A stretch of 64,000 bases of DNA from Catellatospora citrea (GTDB lineage: Bacteria; Actinomycetota; Actinomycetes; Mycobacteriales; Micromonosporaceae). Shown here piece by piece: positions 27,373 through 38,612 of this stretch. The notes beneath the pieces are model-generated. The model made no database searches and was not told the DNA's origin. It saw only the letters and a list, made by a program, of their open reading frames with translations. Position 1 is the stretch's first letter. Each line of letters starts with the position of its first letter. The position numbers were made by a program, and so were the translations under genes. Location: the NCBI RefSeq assembly GCF_003610235.1, contig NZ_RAPR01000001.1, positions 2,046,001-2,110,000 of the forward strand, written 5' to 3'.

Positions 27373-27473
27373 TACTTATTTAGTTCGACGTGCGCAAACC
27401 ACCCCCGGCGTGACCCGTGACACCCAGCCTGCCCTAACTCGGCGCGCCCGGAACGCGCGCCTACCATCGGTTC

Positions 27474-28481
27474 GTGCGTGATGTCGAGACCGTCGAAGCA
27501 GCCGGGTTCGTGCCCCGGGTCACCCGGGTCCTGGAGCGGGTGCCGGGCACCCGGCAACTGCTCGACGCCGATACGGTGACCCGCCGGCGGCTCGCCCTGG
27601 CCGGGCTCGCGGGCAACATCGGCATCGTGATCACCGGTGGCGCGGTCCGGCTCACCGGCTCCGGCCTGGGCTGCCCGACCTGGCCCAAGTGCACCGAGGA
27701 CTCGTACACCGCCACCGAGGCGATGGGGGTCAACGGGGCCATCGAGTTCGGCAACCGGCTGCTCACCTTCGTGCTGTCGGCCATCGCCATCGCGCTCGTG
27801 GTGGCCGTGTGGCGGCACGCCCGGCTGCGCCGCCCCGCGGTGATCCTCGCCCTGGGCATCCCCGGGCAGGGTGTGGTGGGCGGCATCACGGTGCTCACCG
27901 ACCTCAACCCGTACGTGGTCGGCCTGCACTTCCTGCTGTCCGCGGCGATGATCGGCGGCTCGTACCTGCTCTGGCAGCGCACGGTGCCCCGCCCGGCCGC
28001 CGAGCCCGGCGCCGTCCGGCTCCGCCCGCTCACCTGGGCGCTGACGGCGGCCTCGGCGGCCGTCGTGGTGATCGGTGTCGTGGTCACCGGCAGCGGCCCG
28101 CACGCCGGTGACGAGAAGGCCCACCGCACCGGCCTGAACCCCGAGATGATCTCCCAGCTGCACGTGGACGCCGTCTTCCTCATGCTGGGCCTGGCCGTGG
28201 CGTGCTGGTTCGCCGCCCGCGCCGTCACCGCCGCCCCCATGGCCCGCGCCGCGACGATCCTGCTCGCGGTGCTGCTGGCCCAGGGTGCGATCGGCTTCGT
28301 GCAGTACTTCACCCACCTGCCCGCGGCGCTGGTCGGCGCGCACATGGCCGGGGCGTGCGCGGTGTGGGTGGCGACGCTGGCCGTGGTCTGGTCGACGGGG
28401 TTCGACGCACCCGGGGCTGATGGGAGCGCGTCCAGCCTGACCAGCGACGAAACGAACCGGACATTGGTCACCGTCCGGTAA
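27474..28481 (+). CDS. ctaA: Heme A synthase (COX15/CtaA)
   Basis: The 335-residue protein has about eight membrane helices, in two repeated four-helix halves. The first half holds GGAVRLTGSGLGCPTWPKC (Cys67, Cys73, the conserved extracellular pair) and IEFGNRLL; histidines in GLHFLL, SQLHVDA and GAHMAG are heme ligands. It oxidises heme O to heme A for cytochrome c oxidase. GTG at 27474 has TACCAT six bases upstream (27462-27467), so the mRNA is probably leaderless. It shares a 112-base divergent promoter region with sufR. Confidence 0.93.
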   Translation: MRDVETVEAAGFVPRVTRVLERVPGTRQLLDADTVTRRRLALAGLAGNIGIVITGGAVRLTGSGLGCPTWPKCTEDSYTATEAMGVNGAIEFGNRLLTFVLSAIAIALVVAVWRHARLRRPAVILALGIPGQGVVGGITVLTDLNPYVVGLHFLLSAAMIGGSYLLWQRTVPRPAAEPGAVRLRPLTWALTAASAAVVVIGVVVTGSGPHAGDEKAHRTGLNPEMISQLHVDAVFLMLGLAVACWFAARAVTAAPMARAATILLAVLLAQGAIGFVQYFTHLPAALVGAHMAGACAVWVATLAVVWSTGFDAPGADGSASSLTSDETNRTLVTVR

Positions 28482-28557
28482 CCGCCAGATTCCGATCCGG
28501 TCGTCAACCGGTCGCGCAAGGGCCTCACGGAGTGCCCGGCAGAGCGATGATGACGGG

Positions 28558-29277
28558 GTGCCCACCTCTCTGCGCCGCGCGCCGCAGGCCCACCCCGAGG
28601 ACTCCCTCCCCGGCGTGGTGACCCGGACCTTCACCACCACCGGTGACCTCGACTACTGGGCCAGCGTCCGGCACGCCGAGAGCGCCGCGCGGGTCGCCGA
28701 GGAACTGGCCACCCTGGTGCGCACCGGCCGGGCCGCCGTCGCCCGGGAACCGCTGGCGCACGCCGTCGAACTGCTGCTGAGCACCCTCGACCACGCCGAC
28801 GACGCCTCCGGCGCCCTGGACAACCTGCTCAACCGCCTGCTGGCCACGCACGCCGAGGCCTGCCGCCAGGCCCTGCCCGACCCCGTGGACCTGGCCGACT
28901 GGCTGGTCACCGTGCAGTTCGACACCGGCCGCTGGTGCCCCGTCGACATCTGGGCCTACGGTCCCGCCCTCGGCCCCGGCGGCCTAGACCACTACCGGGC
29001 CGCGGTGCGCCGCCGCTGGGCCGCCGACCCCGGTGACCTCAGCGCCCGCGACGCCGTCGAACGCCTGGCCCGCTGGGAGCGGGACACCACCACCCTGATC
29101 GAGGTCATCGGCGGCGACCTCAAGCACGCCGCCCAGTACGGCCGCCTCGCCCGTGCCCTGGCCGACATCGGCGACCCCGTCGCCGCCCGCTCCTGGGCCG
29201 AACGCGGCCTCGCCGCCCACCCCGACGACCCCCCAGGCGCCGGCCTCCACGACTTCCTCTCCCGCACCCCCCTCTAA
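28558..29277 (+). CDS. Conserved hypothetical protein (alpha-helical, DUF6880-like)
   Basis: The 239-residue protein is rich in Ala, Arg, Asp and Leu and looks all-helical. Segments such as DWLVTVQFDTGRWCPVDIWAYGPALGPGGLDHYR and the final AARSWAERGLAAHPDD (TPR-like) resemble the helical region found after SWIM zinc fingers, but no zinc finger is present. I do not recognise a function. The GTG start is the best choice in a frame without an obvious ribosome site. It converges with the ATP-grasp gene. Confidence 0.6.
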   Translation: MPTSLRRAPQAHPEDSLPGVVTRTFTTTGDLDYWASVRHAESAARVAEELATLVRTGRAAVAREPLAHAVELLLSTLDHADDASGALDNLLNRLLATHAEACRQALPDPVDLADWLVTVQFDTGRWCPVDIWAYGPALGPGGLDHYRAAVRRRWAADPGDLSARDAVERLARWERDTTTLIEVIGGDLKHAAQYGRLARALADIGDPVAARSWAERGLAAHPDDPPGAGLHDFLSRTPL

Positions 29278-29316
29278 CCCCACCCCACCCCCCGCCCCCC
29301 ACCCCGCGCGCCGCGT

Positions 29317-29385
29317 CGATCTTGCGCGAACTGTGGGTGCGACACGGGCATTCCGGGCGAAACGTCAACAGTTCGCGCAAGATCG
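29317..29385. terminator. 69-bp palindrome with 18-bp perfect arms at a convergent junction
   Basis: CGATCTTGCGCGAACTGT pairs perfectly with ACAGTTCGCGCAAGATCG across a 33-base loop. Its flanks are a C-run on the left (29274-29310) and a G-run on the right (29396-29444), so the whole junction is close to symmetrical. It is a strong bidirectional terminator candidate; the G-run could also form a quadruplex on the plus strand. Confidence 0.75.
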
Positions 29386-29442
29386 TCACGATCTTGGCGG
29401 GTGGGGCGGGGCGGGGGGTGGGGGGTGGGGGGTGGGGCGGGG

Positions 29443-30393
29443 TTAGAGGGCCCAGGTGATGGCGGCGGCCAGGCGGGTGGCGGCGGCGGCGTCGTGGAGC
29501 ATGAAGACTGAGGGCTCGGTGAGTTCCAGTTCGACCAGGAGCGGGTTGCCGCGTTCGTCGGGGATCAGGTCGACGCGGGCGTAGACCAGGCCGGCGGGCA
29601 GGGTGGCCACCACGGCGTCGCCCACGGCGCGCTCCGCGGCGGTGGGCGTGCGGGGCGTGATCTCCTCGAGCTTGTACAGCGTCTCCATGCCCTCGTCGGG
29701 GCCGGTCAGCATCGGGCCCTTGCGGATGGCGTGGCTGTAGGCCAGCCGGCCCGTCGCCGGGTCCGCGAAGTAGAGCAGGGCGGTCTCGCCGTAGGAGTCC
29801 ACCGCGGGCAGGTAGGGCTGCACCATGGTGATCCGGCCGGCCGCCTGGAGGCGGCGTACGTGGGCGACGGCCTGCACGGTGTCGGCGGGGCCGTAGCGGC
29901 CGGTGTCGCGGCTGCCGGCGCTCACCGCGGGCTTGATGACGTACTCACCGCCGCCCGCCGGGGGCGTCCACGGGTCGCCGGGGGCCAGGAACATGGTCGG
30001 GGTGACCGGCAGACCGGCCGCGGCCAGCTCGGCGAGGTAGCGCTTGTCGGTGTTCCAGGCCACCGTCTCGGCCGGGTTGACCAGCCGGGGCACACCGGCC
30101 GCCCAGGCCAGGAACTCGTCGTGGCGCTGGGCGTAGTCCCACGGGGAGCGCAGCACGACCAGGTCGTAGGAGGACCAGTCGGCGTCGGGGTCGTCCCACA
30201 CCACGGGCTCGGCGTCGACGCCCAGGGCCGCCAGCGCGGGCAGCACCAGCCGGTCGTCGTCCTCCAGCAGCGGGATCTCGGCGCAGGTCACGATCGCGAC
30301 GCGAGGACGGGCGCCGGAGGGGGTGGAACCTGCTTCAGAAACCAGGGCGACCCGGGCCTGAGCCCGGGTCGCGTGGTCAAGGGATGTGCTCAC
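29443..30393 (-). CDS. ATP-grasp domain ligase
   Basis: The 316-residue protein has a Rossmann-like N-terminal part (RVAIVTCAEIP, then DLVVLRSPWDY), and ATP-grasp strands with lysines in DKRYLAEL and YVIKPAVSAGSRDTGR. Metal ligands are in VYARVDLIPDERGNPLLVELELTEPS (Asp, Glu, Glu). These enzymes ligate amino acids to carboxylates; the acceptor is unknown. GTG at 30393 has TATATT eight bases upstream (30402-30407), predicting a leaderless start, although a 34-base gap to the upstream gene also permits readthrough. Confidence 0.8.
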   Translation of the reverse strand: MSTSLDHATRAQARVALVSEAGSTPSGARPRVAIVTCAEIPLLEDDDRLVLPALAALGVDAEPVVWDDPDADWSSYDLVVLRSPWDYAQRHDEFLAWAAGVPRLVNPAETVAWNTDKRYLAELAAAGLPVTPTMFLAPGDPWTPPAGGGEYVIKPAVSAGSRDTGRYGPADTVQAVAHVRRLQAAGRITMVQPYLPAVDSYGETALLYFADPATGRLAYSHAIRKGPMLTGPDEGMETLYKLEEITPRTPTAAERAVGDAVVATLPAGLVYARVDLIPDERGNPLLVELELTEPSVFMLHDAAAATRLAAAITWAL

Positions 30394-30427
30394 AAGATCC
30401 GAATATAACGCGGGATCTGAAAGAACC

Positions 30428-30748
30428 TCAGCGCGCCAGGACTCGCTTGGACATGGAACGCCAGAGGTCGTTCGTGGGGCGCATGAGCTCGATCAGCTCG
30501 CGCTCCCACTCGTTCTCCACGGTGATGCCGGCCTTCTCGCAGGCGGCTCGGGCCGCGTCGGTGCTGGGAGCGATCTGGTCGCCCCATGCCCCGTCATTGC
30601 CCACCAGCACGATGCGCGCACCGCGCCGTCCGACGTACTCGACGACGCCCTTCGCTCCCCCGTGCTCGCTCGCGAAAGCGCGCAGGCCCGCCACAAGGTT
30701 GGCGGCGGGGTGGACGATGGTCGTCGTCGTATCTGAACCTTCTGCCAT
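30428..30748 (-). CDS. Small conserved hypothetical protein
   Basis: The 106-residue protein begins MAEGSDTTTTIVHPAANLV and contains VEYVGRRGARIVLVGNDGAWGD followed by helical STDAARAACEKAGITVENEWERELIELM. It looks like a small alpha/beta fold. I do not know its function. ATG at 30748 has TATCGT seven bases upstream (30756-30761), predicting a leaderless mRNA; a longer frame to 30826 is not supported. Confidence 0.65.
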   Translation of the reverse strand: MAEGSDTTTTIVHPAANLVAGLRAFASEHGGAKGVVEYVGRRGARIVLVGNDGAWGDQIAPSTDAARAACEKAGITVENEWERELIELMRPTNDLWRSMSKRVLAR

Positions 30749-30965
30749 GCCAAGCACGATAAGCAGAACGAGTGTCCCGTGGAGGGATGGTGATGGGCTT
30801 TTGTGATTCCTGTTACGTGATCGCAACCCGGTGTACAGAGATCAGCTGTCCGGGTTCGCCCGGAAATAGCATCGTCAATGCGTCACAGAACGGACAGTTT
30901 TCAGTCAGCTGGCCGACACTCCATGCCGAAAAAGGGCGTGTCCGGCCGAAACAGGTAAGAACCGC

Positions 30966-31958
30966 TCAGATGAACACGTCGACCGCGGCGGCCACGAACA
31001 CGATCGTGAGGTACGCCGTGGACCAGTGGAACAGCCGCATCGGCTTGACGTCCTCACCCTTGACGGTGCGGCTGTACAGGCCGTGGGCCTCCAGGATGAA
31101 GAAACCGCCGCAGATGAGCGCGGGCAGGCCGTACACCGACGACATGCCCAGCGGCCAGACCGCCAGCGACACGGCCACCGTGAGCCAGGAGTACACCACG
31201 GATTCGATCGCGACGCGACGCGGCGTCGCCACCACGGTCAGCATCGGGATGCCGGCCTTGGCATAGTCGTCCTTGAAGCGGATGGCCAGCGCGTAGAAGT
31301 GCGGCATCTGCCAGAAGAAGACGACGCCGAACAGCAGCCAGGCCGCCGGTGCCAGCGAGTTCGTCACCGCGGCCCAGCCGATGAGCACCGGCATCGCCCC
31401 GCACACGCCGCCCCAGAAGGTGTTGTGCGGCGTGGTGCGCTTGAGCCAGGCGGTGTAGACCACGTCGTAGTAGACGATCGCCGCCACGGTCAGCGCGGTG
31501 GCCAGCCAGTTGGTGAACGCCGCCATCAGCAGGGTCGACGCGACCGCGAGGGTGAGGCCGAACACGAGCGCGGACTTCGGCGAGATCTTGTGGGTCACCA
31601 GCGGGCGCCGCGAGGTGCGGCCCATCAGCGGGTCGATGTCGCGGTCGATGTAGCAGTTGATCGCGTTGGCCGCGCCGGCCGCGAACGAGCCGCCGACCAG
31701 CACCACCAGCATCAGCCAGATCGAGGGCAGGCCCTCGGCGGCCAGCATCATCGCCGGGATCGTCGTGATGAGCAGCAGCTCGACGATGCGCGGCTTGGTG
31801 AGCGACACGTATGCCCCCACCATCGCCCATCTGGCCTTGCGCTGCTGCAACTGCGCGGCACGGGCCACCGCGCCCGGCTGGACCGGGATCACGGCGGTGC
31901 GGGGGGACGGAAGATCTACGGTGGCCGCCTCAGGCGACTCTGCGGCGAGCGTGCTCAC
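30966..31958 (-). CDS. ctaB: Heme O synthase (protoheme IX farnesyltransferase)
   Basis: The 330-residue UbiA-family protein has about nine helices. The first Asp-rich site [23 protein letters not shown] and the second [16 protein letters not shown] match CtaB, which adds a farnesyl group to heme B. The product feeds heme A synthase, encoded about 2.5 kb away. GTG at 31958 has TACCCT seven bases upstream (31966-31971), so the mRNA is probably leaderless; a longer in-frame extension to 32033 is rejected. It is divergent from tkt. Confidence 0.93.
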   Translation of the reverse strand: MSTLAAESPEAATVDLPSPRTAVIPVQPGAVARAAQLQQRKARWAMVGAYVSLTKPRIVELLLITTIPAMMLAAEGLPSIWLMLVVLVGGSFAAGAANAINCYIDRDIDPLMGRTSRRPLVTHKISPKSALVFGLTLAVASTLLMAAFTNWLATALTVAAIVYYDVVYTAWLKRTTPHNTFWGGVCGAMPVLIGWAAVTNSLAPAAWLLFGVVFFWQMPHFYALAIRFKDDYAKAGIPMLTVVATPRRVAIESVVYSWLTVAVSLAVWPLGMSSVYGLPALICGGFFILEAHGLYSRTVKGEDVKPMRLFHWSTAYLTIVFVAAAVDVFI

Positions 31959-32187
31959 CCGCAACAGGGTACGGCAACGCTGGTCAACCCCTGCGAGCGC
32001 TACGCCACACCCGGAATGGACGGGTTCACACATGCGCTGTGCGCGGTATGAGTAGGGTCAACACCGACGCCAGGCGACACCGTGGCCGCCCGGACGACGA
32101 TGCTTCATACCTGCCGGAGCCCCTGGGCGTGGCGAACTTTTCCACGGCCTGGCGCGACGGAAACGAGTCGCTAGGAGTAGCACAGCT

Positions 32188-34266
32188 GTGACCGAGCAGT
32201 TGATCTGGTCTGACATCGACCGCCGCGCGGTGGACACCGCCCGCGTCCTGGCCATGGACGCCGTCGAGAAGGCCGGCAACGGCCATCCGGGCACCGCGAT
32301 GAGCCTCGCGCCGCTGGCTTACCTGCTGTTCCAGCGGGCCATGCGCCTCGACCCCAACGACCCGGACTGGACCGGCCGCGACCGCTTCGTGCTCTCCGCC
32401 GGCCACTCCTCCCTCACCCAGTACGTCCAGCTCTTCCTCGCCGGCTACGGCCTGGAGCTGTCGGATCTGCAGGCGCTGCGCCAGTGGGGCTCGCTGACCC
32501 CCGGCCACCCCGAGCACGGCCACACCCGCGGCGTGGAGACCACCACCGGCCCGCTGGGCCAGGGCCTGGGCAACGCCGTCGGCATGGCGATGGCGGCGCG
32601 CCGCGAGCGCGGCCTGTTCGACCCGGACGCCGCGCCGGGCACCAGCCCGTTCGACCACCACATCTACGTGATCTGCTCGGACGGCGACATCGAGGAGGGC
32701 GTGACCCACGAGGTCTCCTCGATCGCGGGCCACCAGAAGCTGGACAACCTCATCGTCTTCTACGACGACAACGAGATCTCGATCGAGGACAACACCCTCA
32801 TCGCGAAGTCCGAGGACGTCTGCAAGCGCTACGAGGCGTACGGCTGGCACGTGGAGAAGGTCGACTGGACCGGCGGCAACACCGGTTACCACGAGGACAT
32901 CCCGGCGCTGTGGGCGGCGATCCAGCGCGCCAAGGCGGTCACCGACCGGCCCAGCTTCATCGCGCTGCGCACCATCATCGGCTGGCCCGCGCCGACCAAG
33001 CAGAACACCGGCAAGATCCACGGCTCGGCGGTCGGCCCCAACGAGGCCGCCGCGGTCAAGGAGCTGCTCGGCTTCGACCCGGCCGTGGCGTTCCCGGTCG
33101 AGGACGAGGTCATCGCGCACACCCGTGCGGTGGCCGAGCGCGGCCGCCTGCTGCACGAGCAGTGGGAGGAGGCGTTCCACGACTGGGCGAGGACCAACCC
33201 GGAGCGGCTGGCGCTGTTCGACCGGATGAGCACCCGCACCCTGCCCGACGGCTGGGAGCAGGCGCTGCCGTCGTTCCCGCACGACCCGAAGGGCCTGGCC
33301 ACCCGTGCCGCGTCCGGCCAGGTGCTCAACGCGCTGGCGCCGGTGCTGCCGGAGCTGTGGGGCGGCTCGGCCGACCTGGCCGAGAGCAACAACACCACCA
33401 TGAAGGGCGAGCCGTCGTTCGTCCCGGCCGAGTTCGCCACCAAGGAGTTCCCCGGCGACGAGTACGGCCGCACGCTGCACTTCGGCATCCGCGAGCACGG
33501 TATGGGCTCGATCATGAACGGCATCGCGCTGCACGGCGGCACCCGCGTCTACGGCGGCACGTTCCTGGTCTTCTCCGACTACATGCGCCCGCCGGTGCGC
33601 CTGGCCGCGCTGATGAAGCTGCCGGTGACCTACGTCTGGACGCACGACTCGATCGGCCTGGGCGAGGACGGCCCGACCCACCAGCCGGTGGAGCAGCTCA
33701 CCGCGCTGCGCGCGATCCCCGGCCTGGACGTGGTGCGCCCCGCCGACGCCAACGAGACCGCGCACGCCTGGCGCATGGCGCTCAAGCACACCGACCGTCC
33801 CACGGCACTGGCGCTCACCCGCCAGAACGTGCCCACGCTCGACCCGGCGAAGGTCACCGGCTTCGAGCGCGGCGGCTACATCCTGGAGGAGGCCTCCACC
33901 GGCACCCCGCAGGTGATCCTCATCGGCACCGGCTCCGAGGTCTCGATCTGCCTGAAGGCCCAGGAGCTGCTGGAGGACGAGGACGTGCCCACCCGGGTCG
34001 TCTCGATGCCGTGCCAGGAATGGTTCCGCGCGCAGGACGCGGGGTACCGGGAGTCCGTGCTCCCCGCGAACGTGAAGGCCCGGGTCAGTGTCGAGGCCGG
34101 TATCGCCATGTCCTGGCGTGACCTGGTCGGCGACGCGGGCGAGTCGGTGAGCCTGGAGCACTACGGCGCGTCGGCCCCGGCCGCGACCCTGTTCGAGAAG
34201 TTCGGTTTCACCCCGGAGGCGGTCGCGGAGGCGGCCCGCCGCTCCCTCTCCAAGGTAGGCGAGTGA
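32188..34266 (+). CDS. tkt: Transketolase
   Basis: The 692-residue enzyme has the thiamine-diphosphate site [16 protein letters not shown] near 160-175, the N-terminal [13 protein letters not shown] loop, GIREHGMG and [14 protein letters not shown]. It transfers two-carbon units between pentose- and hexose-phosphates. AGGAG precedes the GTG by about ten bases. It heads the operon tkt-tal-pgi-zwf-opcA-pgl, and its stop overlaps the tal start. Confidence 0.96.
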   Translation: MTEQLIWSDIDRRAVDTARVLAMDAVEKAGNGHPGTAMSLAPLAYLLFQRAMRLDPNDPDWTGRDRFVLSAGHSSLTQYVQLFLAGYGLELSDLQALRQWGSLTPGHPEHGHTRGVETTTGPLGQGLGNAVGMAMAARRERGLFDPDAAPGTSPFDHHIYVICSDGDIEEGVTHEVSSIAGHQKLDNLIVFYDDNEISIEDNTLIAKSEDVCKRYEAYGWHVEKVDWTGGNTGYHEDIPALWAAIQRAKAVTDRPSFIALRTIIGWPAPTKQNTGKIHGSAVGPNEAAAVKELLGFDPAVAFPVEDEVIAHTRAVAERGRLLHEQWEEAFHDWARTNPERLALFDRMSTRTLPDGWEQALPSFPHDPKGLATRAASGQVLNALAPVLPELWGGSADLAESNNTTMKGEPSFVPAEFATKEFPGDEYGRTLHFGIREHGMGSIMNGIALHGGTRVYGGTFLVFSDYMRPPVRLAALMKLPVTYVWTHDSIGLGEDGPTHQPVEQLTALRAIPGLDVVRPADANETAHAWRMALKHTDRPTALALTRQNVPTLDPAKVTGFERGGYILEEASTGTPQVILIGTGSEVSICLKAQELLEDEDVPTRVVSMPCQEWFRAQDAGYRESVLPANVKARVSVEAGIAMSWRDLVGDAGESVSLEHYGASAPAATLFEKFGFTPEAVAEAARRSLSKVGE

Positions 34267-35384
34267 CTATGACTGATGCACTGGGCGAACTCTCCGCTGC
34301 GGGCGTGGCGGTGTGGCTCGACGACATCTCCCGTGAGCGGCTCACCGAGGGCGGCTCGCACACCGCGCTGGAGAAGCTGCGGGACGAGTTCCATGTCGTC
34401 GGCGTGACCAGCAACCCGACCATCTTCGCCGGCGCGCTGGGCGGCAGCGACGACTACGACGCGCAGCTGCACGACCTGAAGGTGCGCGGCGTCTCGGTCG
34501 ACGAGGCCGTGCGCATGCTCACCACGTACGACATCCGGTGGGCCTGTGACGTGATGCGCCCGGCGTTCGACGCCTCGGACGGCGTCGACGGCCGGGTGTC
34601 CATCGAGGTCGACCCGCGGCTGGCGAACCAGACCGAGCCGACCATCGCCGAGGCCAAGCAGCTGTGGTGGCTCGTCGACCGGCCCAACCTGTTCATCAAG
34701 ATCCCGGCGACCCTGGCCGGCCTGCCCGCGATCACCGCGGCGCTGGCCGAGGGCATCAGCGTCAACGTGACGCTGATCTTCTCGCTGGAGCGCTACCGCG
34801 CGGTGATGGACGCCTGGCTGGCCGGCCTGGAGCAGGCGCAGGCCAACGGGCACGACATCTCGAAGATCGAGTCCGTGGCGTCCTTCTTCGTGTCGCGCTT
34901 CGACACCGAGATCGACAAGCGGCTGGAGAAGATCGGCACCCCGGACGCGCTCGCCCTGCGCGGGCAGGCCGCGGTCGCCAACGCGCGGCTGGCGTACGGC
35001 GCGCACCTGGAGGTCGTCAACGGCCAGCGCTGGGCGGCCCTCAAGGCCGCCGGGGCCAAGCCGCAGCGGCCGCTGTGGGCCTCCACCGGCACCAAGAACG
35101 CCGCCTACCCGGACACGCTCTACGTCGAGCAGCTGATCGCGCCGAACACGGTCAACACCATGCCGGAGAAGACCATGCAGGCCTTCGCCGACCACGGCAA
35201 GGTGCCCGGCGACACGATCACGGGCAACCTGCAGTCGGCCGAGATGGCCCTCGACGCGCTGCGCGAGGTCGGTGTCGACTACGACGACGTCGTGGACTTC
35301 CTGGAGCGCGACGGCGTCGCCAAGTTCGACGCCAGCTGGACCGAGCTGCTCGAGGGCGTGCAGGCGAAATTGGCGCAAGCATGA
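34263..35384 (+). CDS. tal: Transaldolase
   Basis: The 373-residue enzyme has Lys146 in [10 protein letters not shown] as the Schiff-base lysine and the [12 protein letters not shown] strand. It exchanges a dihydroxyacetone unit between sugar phosphates. GTG at 34263 overlaps the tkt stop (GTGA) and lies seven bases after AAGG; ATG at 34269 would give a protein two residues shorter. It is not fused to pgi, as it is in some actinobacteria. Confidence 0.95.
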   Translation: MTMTDALGELSAAGVAVWLDDISRERLTEGGSHTALEKLRDEFHVVGVTSNPTIFAGALGGSDDYDAQLHDLKVRGVSVDEAVRMLTTYDIRWACDVMRPAFDASDGVDGRVSIEVDPRLANQTEPTIAEAKQLWWLVDRPNLFIKIPATLAGLPAITAALAEGISVNVTLIFSLERYRAVMDAWLAGLEQAQANGHDISKIESVASFFVSRFDTEIDKRLEKIGTPDALALRGQAAVANARLAYGAHLEVVNGQRWAALKAAGAKPQRPLWASTGTKNAAYPDTLYVEQLIAPNTVNTMPEKTMQAFADHGKVPGDTITGNLQSAEMALDALREVGVDYDDVVDFLERDGVAKFDASWTELLEGVQAKLAQA

Positions 35385-37027
35385 GCGATGACTTCCAGGA
35401 GGTCGTCTTCGGCGGCGGGCTGACCGTGCGGGTTTCCCGCGAGGTCGCCGTCGAGGCTGAGCCTGTGCTGGCCCGGCTGCTGGCCGACGGGGTGCCCGCG
35501 AAGCTGGCGGCCAAGGACCCCACGCTGTGGGGTCCGGCCGCCGCAGCCGAGGCGGCCGTCCGGCTCGGCTGGGTGGACACCTTCGAGCGCAGCCGGGCGC
35601 TGCTGCCGCAGCTCGCCGAGCTGCGCGAGGAGCTGGGCGACCTGGACCACGTGGTGCTGGCCGGCATGGGCGGCTCCTCGCTGGCCCCCGAGGTGATCTC
35701 TCTCACCCTGGGCAAGCGGCTCACCGTGCTGGACACCACCGACCCGGGCCAGGTCGCCGCCGCGCTGCGCGACCGGCTCGACCGCACCGTGGTGGTGGTG
35801 TCGAGCAAGTCCGGCGGCACCGTGGAGACCGACAGCCAGCGCCGGGCATACCTGCAGGCCTTCCTCGACGCCGGGCTCAGCCCGGCCGAGGCGGGCCGGC
35901 ACTTCGTCGTCGTCACCGACCCCGGCTCGCCGCTGGAGGCGACCGCCCGCGAGATGGGCGCGTTCGTGCTGCTGGCGGATGCGGACGTGGGCGGCCGCTA
36001 CTCCGCGCTGACCGCGTTCGGGCTGGTCCCGACCGCGCTGGCCGGGGTGGACGTGGCCGAGCTGCTGGACCAGGCGGAGGAGTTCGCCACCACGCTGACC
36101 GGTGACGTCGACAACCCGGCGTTCCTGCTCGGCGCGGTGCTGGGCGCGGCGGCCCGCCACGGCCGCGACAAGCTCGCGCTGGTCGACGACGGCAGCGGCA
36201 TCACCGGCCTGGGCGACTGGGCCGAGCAGCTGATCGCCGAGTCCACCGGCAAGGAGGGCAAGGGCATCCTGCCGGTCGTCGTGGAGACCCCGATCAGTGC
36301 CGGCGCCACCGGGCCCGACGTGCTCACCGCCACCATCGGCGGCGCGCTGGGCGTGGGCGCGGTGCCGGGCAGCGGCGTGGTGCCCCACGTCTCGGTCAAC
36401 GGGGCGCTCGGCGCGCAGTTCCTGTGCTGGGAGGCGGCGACCGCGGTGGCCGGGCGGGTGCTCGGCATCGACCCGTTCGACCAGCCCAACGTCACCGAGT
36501 CCAAGCAGAACACCACCAAGATCCTCGACGAGGGCCTGCCGGCCGCGACGCCGTCGTTCACCGAGGGCGCGATCGTCGGGTACGGCGACGCGAACTCCCT
36601 GGAGGACGCGCTGCGCGCCCTGCTCGGGGCCGCGGGCCAGCACGGCTACGTCGCCGTGCTGGCCTACCTGGACCGGTTCGCCGACGCCGACGTGGCGAAG
36701 CTGCGCGAGCAGCTGGCCGCCGCGTCCGGCCGCCCGGTGACGTTCGGCTGGGGCCCGCGTTTCCTGCACTCGACCGGCCAGTACCACAAGGGCGGCCCGC
36801 AGCACGGGGCGTTCCTGCAGATCACCGGCGAGGTCGCCGAGGACTTGACCGTGCCGGGCAAGCCGTACACCTTCGGTCAGCTGCAGGCGGCACAGGCCGC
36901 GGGCGACCGGCAGGCGCTGGCCGGGCGCGGCCGCCCGCTGCTGCACCTGCACCTGACCGACCGGGCCAAGGGCATCGCCCAGCTGCTGGAGGCGGCGACC
37001 CGTCTCCAGCCGTACAAGGAGAGGTGA
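35381..37027 (+). CDS. pgi: Glucose-6-phosphate isomerase
   Basis: The 548-residue protein has a double SIS fold: [11 protein letters not shown] near 95-105, [12 protein letters not shown] near 140-151, and [13 protein letters not shown] near 287-299. It interconverts glucose-6-phosphate and fructose-6-phosphate. The catalytic base is most likely the glutamate of LIAESTG, and the final Lys-rich segment is typical. It overlaps tal by ATGA and is a shorter, monomeric-domain form that resembles tal-linked Pgi. Confidence 0.93.
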   Translation: MSDDFQEVVFGGGLTVRVSREVAVEAEPVLARLLADGVPAKLAAKDPTLWGPAAAAEAAVRLGWVDTFERSRALLPQLAELREELGDLDHVVLAGMGGSSLAPEVISLTLGKRLTVLDTTDPGQVAAALRDRLDRTVVVVSSKSGGTVETDSQRRAYLQAFLDAGLSPAEAGRHFVVVTDPGSPLEATAREMGAFVLLADADVGGRYSALTAFGLVPTALAGVDVAELLDQAEEFATTLTGDVDNPAFLLGAVLGAAARHGRDKLALVDDGSGITGLGDWAEQLIAESTGKEGKGILPVVVETPISAGATGPDVLTATIGGALGVGAVPGSGVVPHVSVNGALGAQFLCWEAATAVAGRVLGIDPFDQPNVTESKQNTTKILDEGLPAATPSFTEGAIVGYGDANSLEDALRALLGAAGQHGYVAVLAYLDRFADADVAKLREQLAAASGRPVTFGWGPRFLHSTGQYHKGGPQHGAFLQITGEVAEDLTVPGKPYTFGQLQAAQAAGDRQALAGRGRPLLHLHLTDRAKGIAQLLEAATRLQPYKER

Positions 37028-37033
37028 CGTCAC

Positions 37034-38575
37034 GTGACCGTGTCGTCCGACCCGGAGCGGGTCAATCCGCTGCGGGACCCCCAGGACCGCCGACTGCCGC
37101 GGATCCCGGAGCCGTGCGCTCTAGTCATCTTCGGGGTCACCGGCGACCTCGCCCGCAAGAAGCTCATCCCCGCCGTGTACGACCTGGCCAACCGGGGCCT
37201 GCTGCCGCCCGGCTTCGTGATCGCCGGGTTCGCCCGGCGTGACTGGGGCGACGGCGACTTCGAGAACGTGGCCCGCACCGCGGCCATGGAGCACGCGCGC
37301 ACCCCGTGGCGCGAGGAGGTCTGGGCCCGGCTGGCGGGCAACTTCCGCTTCGTGGGCGGCGCGTTCGACGACGACGCGGCCTTCGACCGGCTGCACGACT
37401 GCCTGAACGAGTTGCGCGACTCGCACGGCATCATGGGCAACGCCGCGTTCTACCTGTCCATCCCCCCGGCCGCCTTCCCGACCGTGCTCAAGCAGCTGGA
37501 GCGCACCGGCATGGCCGACAACGCCAAGTCCGGCGGCTGGCGGCGGGTCGTCGTGGAGAAGCCCTTCGGCGAGGACCTGGAGTCGGCCAAGGCGCTCAAC
37601 GACCTGGTCGACGATGTGGTCAGCGCGGAGGACGTCTTCCGCATCGACCACTACCTGGGCAAGGAGACGGTCCAGAACATCCTGGCCCTGCGCTTCGCGA
37701 ACTCGCTGTTCGAGCCCCTGTGGAACTCCAAGTACGTCGACTCGGTGCAGATCACCATGGCCGAGGACGTCGGCATCGGCACCCGGGCCGGCTTCTACGA
37801 CGCCACCGGCGCGGCCCGTGACGTCATGCAGAACCACCTGATGCAGCTGCTCGCGCTGGTCGCCATGGAGGAGCCGACGACGTTCGACGCCGCCGAGATC
37901 CGCGCCGAGAAGCTCAAGGTGCTGCGTGCCGTGGTGCCGCCCAAGGACGTGGCCGCCGAGACCGTGCGCGGGCAGTACCTGACCGGCTGGGTCGGCGGCG
38001 CGCGCGTGCCGGGCTACCTGGAGGAGTCGGACGTCCCGCCGGACTCGAACACCGAGACGTACGCGGCGGTGCGGTTGACCATCAAGAACCGGCGCTGGGC
38101 GGGGGTGCCGTTCTACATCCGGGCGGGCAAGCGCCTGCCGCGCCGGGTCACCGAGCTCGCCGTGCTCTTCAAGAAGGCGCCGCACCTGCCGTTCTACCCC
38201 GAGGACGTGGAGCTGCTGGGCAACAACCAGCTGGTCATCCGGGTCCAGCCGGACGAGGGCGTGATGCTGAAGTTCGGCTCCAAGGTGCCCGGCACCCAGA
38301 TGGAGCTGCGCGACATCACCATGGACTTCGCCTACGGCGAGGCGTTCACCGAGTCCAGCCCCGAGGCGTACGAGCGGCTCATCCTCGACGTGCTGCTGGG
38401 CGACCGGACGCTGTTCCCGGACGCGGCGGAGGTCGAGGAGGGCTGGCGCATCATCGACCCGCTGGAGGACGCCTGGGAGGGCACCAAGCCCGCGACCTAC
38501 CGGGCCGGCGAGTGGGGTCCGCGCGAGGCCGACGAGATGCTGGCCCGCGAGGGCCGCACCTGGCGGCGGGCATGA
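37034..38575 (+). CDS. zwf: Glucose-6-phosphate 1-dehydrogenase
   Basis: The 513-residue enzyme has the NADP-binding [10 protein letters not shown] at 34-43 and the substrate-binding RIDHYLGKE at 203-211, with VVEKPFGED upstream. It catalyses the first oxidative pentose-phosphate step and produces NADPH. The GTG lies six bases after the pgi stop. It corresponds to zwf2 (Rv1447c). Confidence 0.96.
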   Translation: MTVSSDPERVNPLRDPQDRRLPRIPEPCALVIFGVTGDLARKKLIPAVYDLANRGLLPPGFVIAGFARRDWGDGDFENVARTAAMEHARTPWREEVWARLAGNFRFVGGAFDDDAAFDRLHDCLNELRDSHGIMGNAAFYLSIPPAAFPTVLKQLERTGMADNAKSGGWRRVVVEKPFGEDLESAKALNDLVDDVVSAEDVFRIDHYLGKETVQNILALRFANSLFEPLWNSKYVDSVQITMAEDVGIGTRAGFYDATGAARDVMQNHLMQLLALVAMEEPTTFDAAEIRAEKLKVLRAVVPPKDVAAETVRGQYLTGWVGGARVPGYLEESDVPPDSNTETYAAVRLTIKNRRWAGVPFYIRAGKRLPRRVTELAVLFKKAPHLPFYPEDVELLGNNQLVIRVQPDEGVMLKFGSKVPGTQMELRDITMDFAYGEAFTESSPEAYERLILDVLLGDRTLFPDAAEVEEGWRIIDPLEDAWEGTKPATYRAGEWGPREADEMLAREGRTWRRA

Positions 38576-38612
38576 ACCGGCGTCTTTTGATCGAGCGTGG
38601 GAGTGGGACGGA

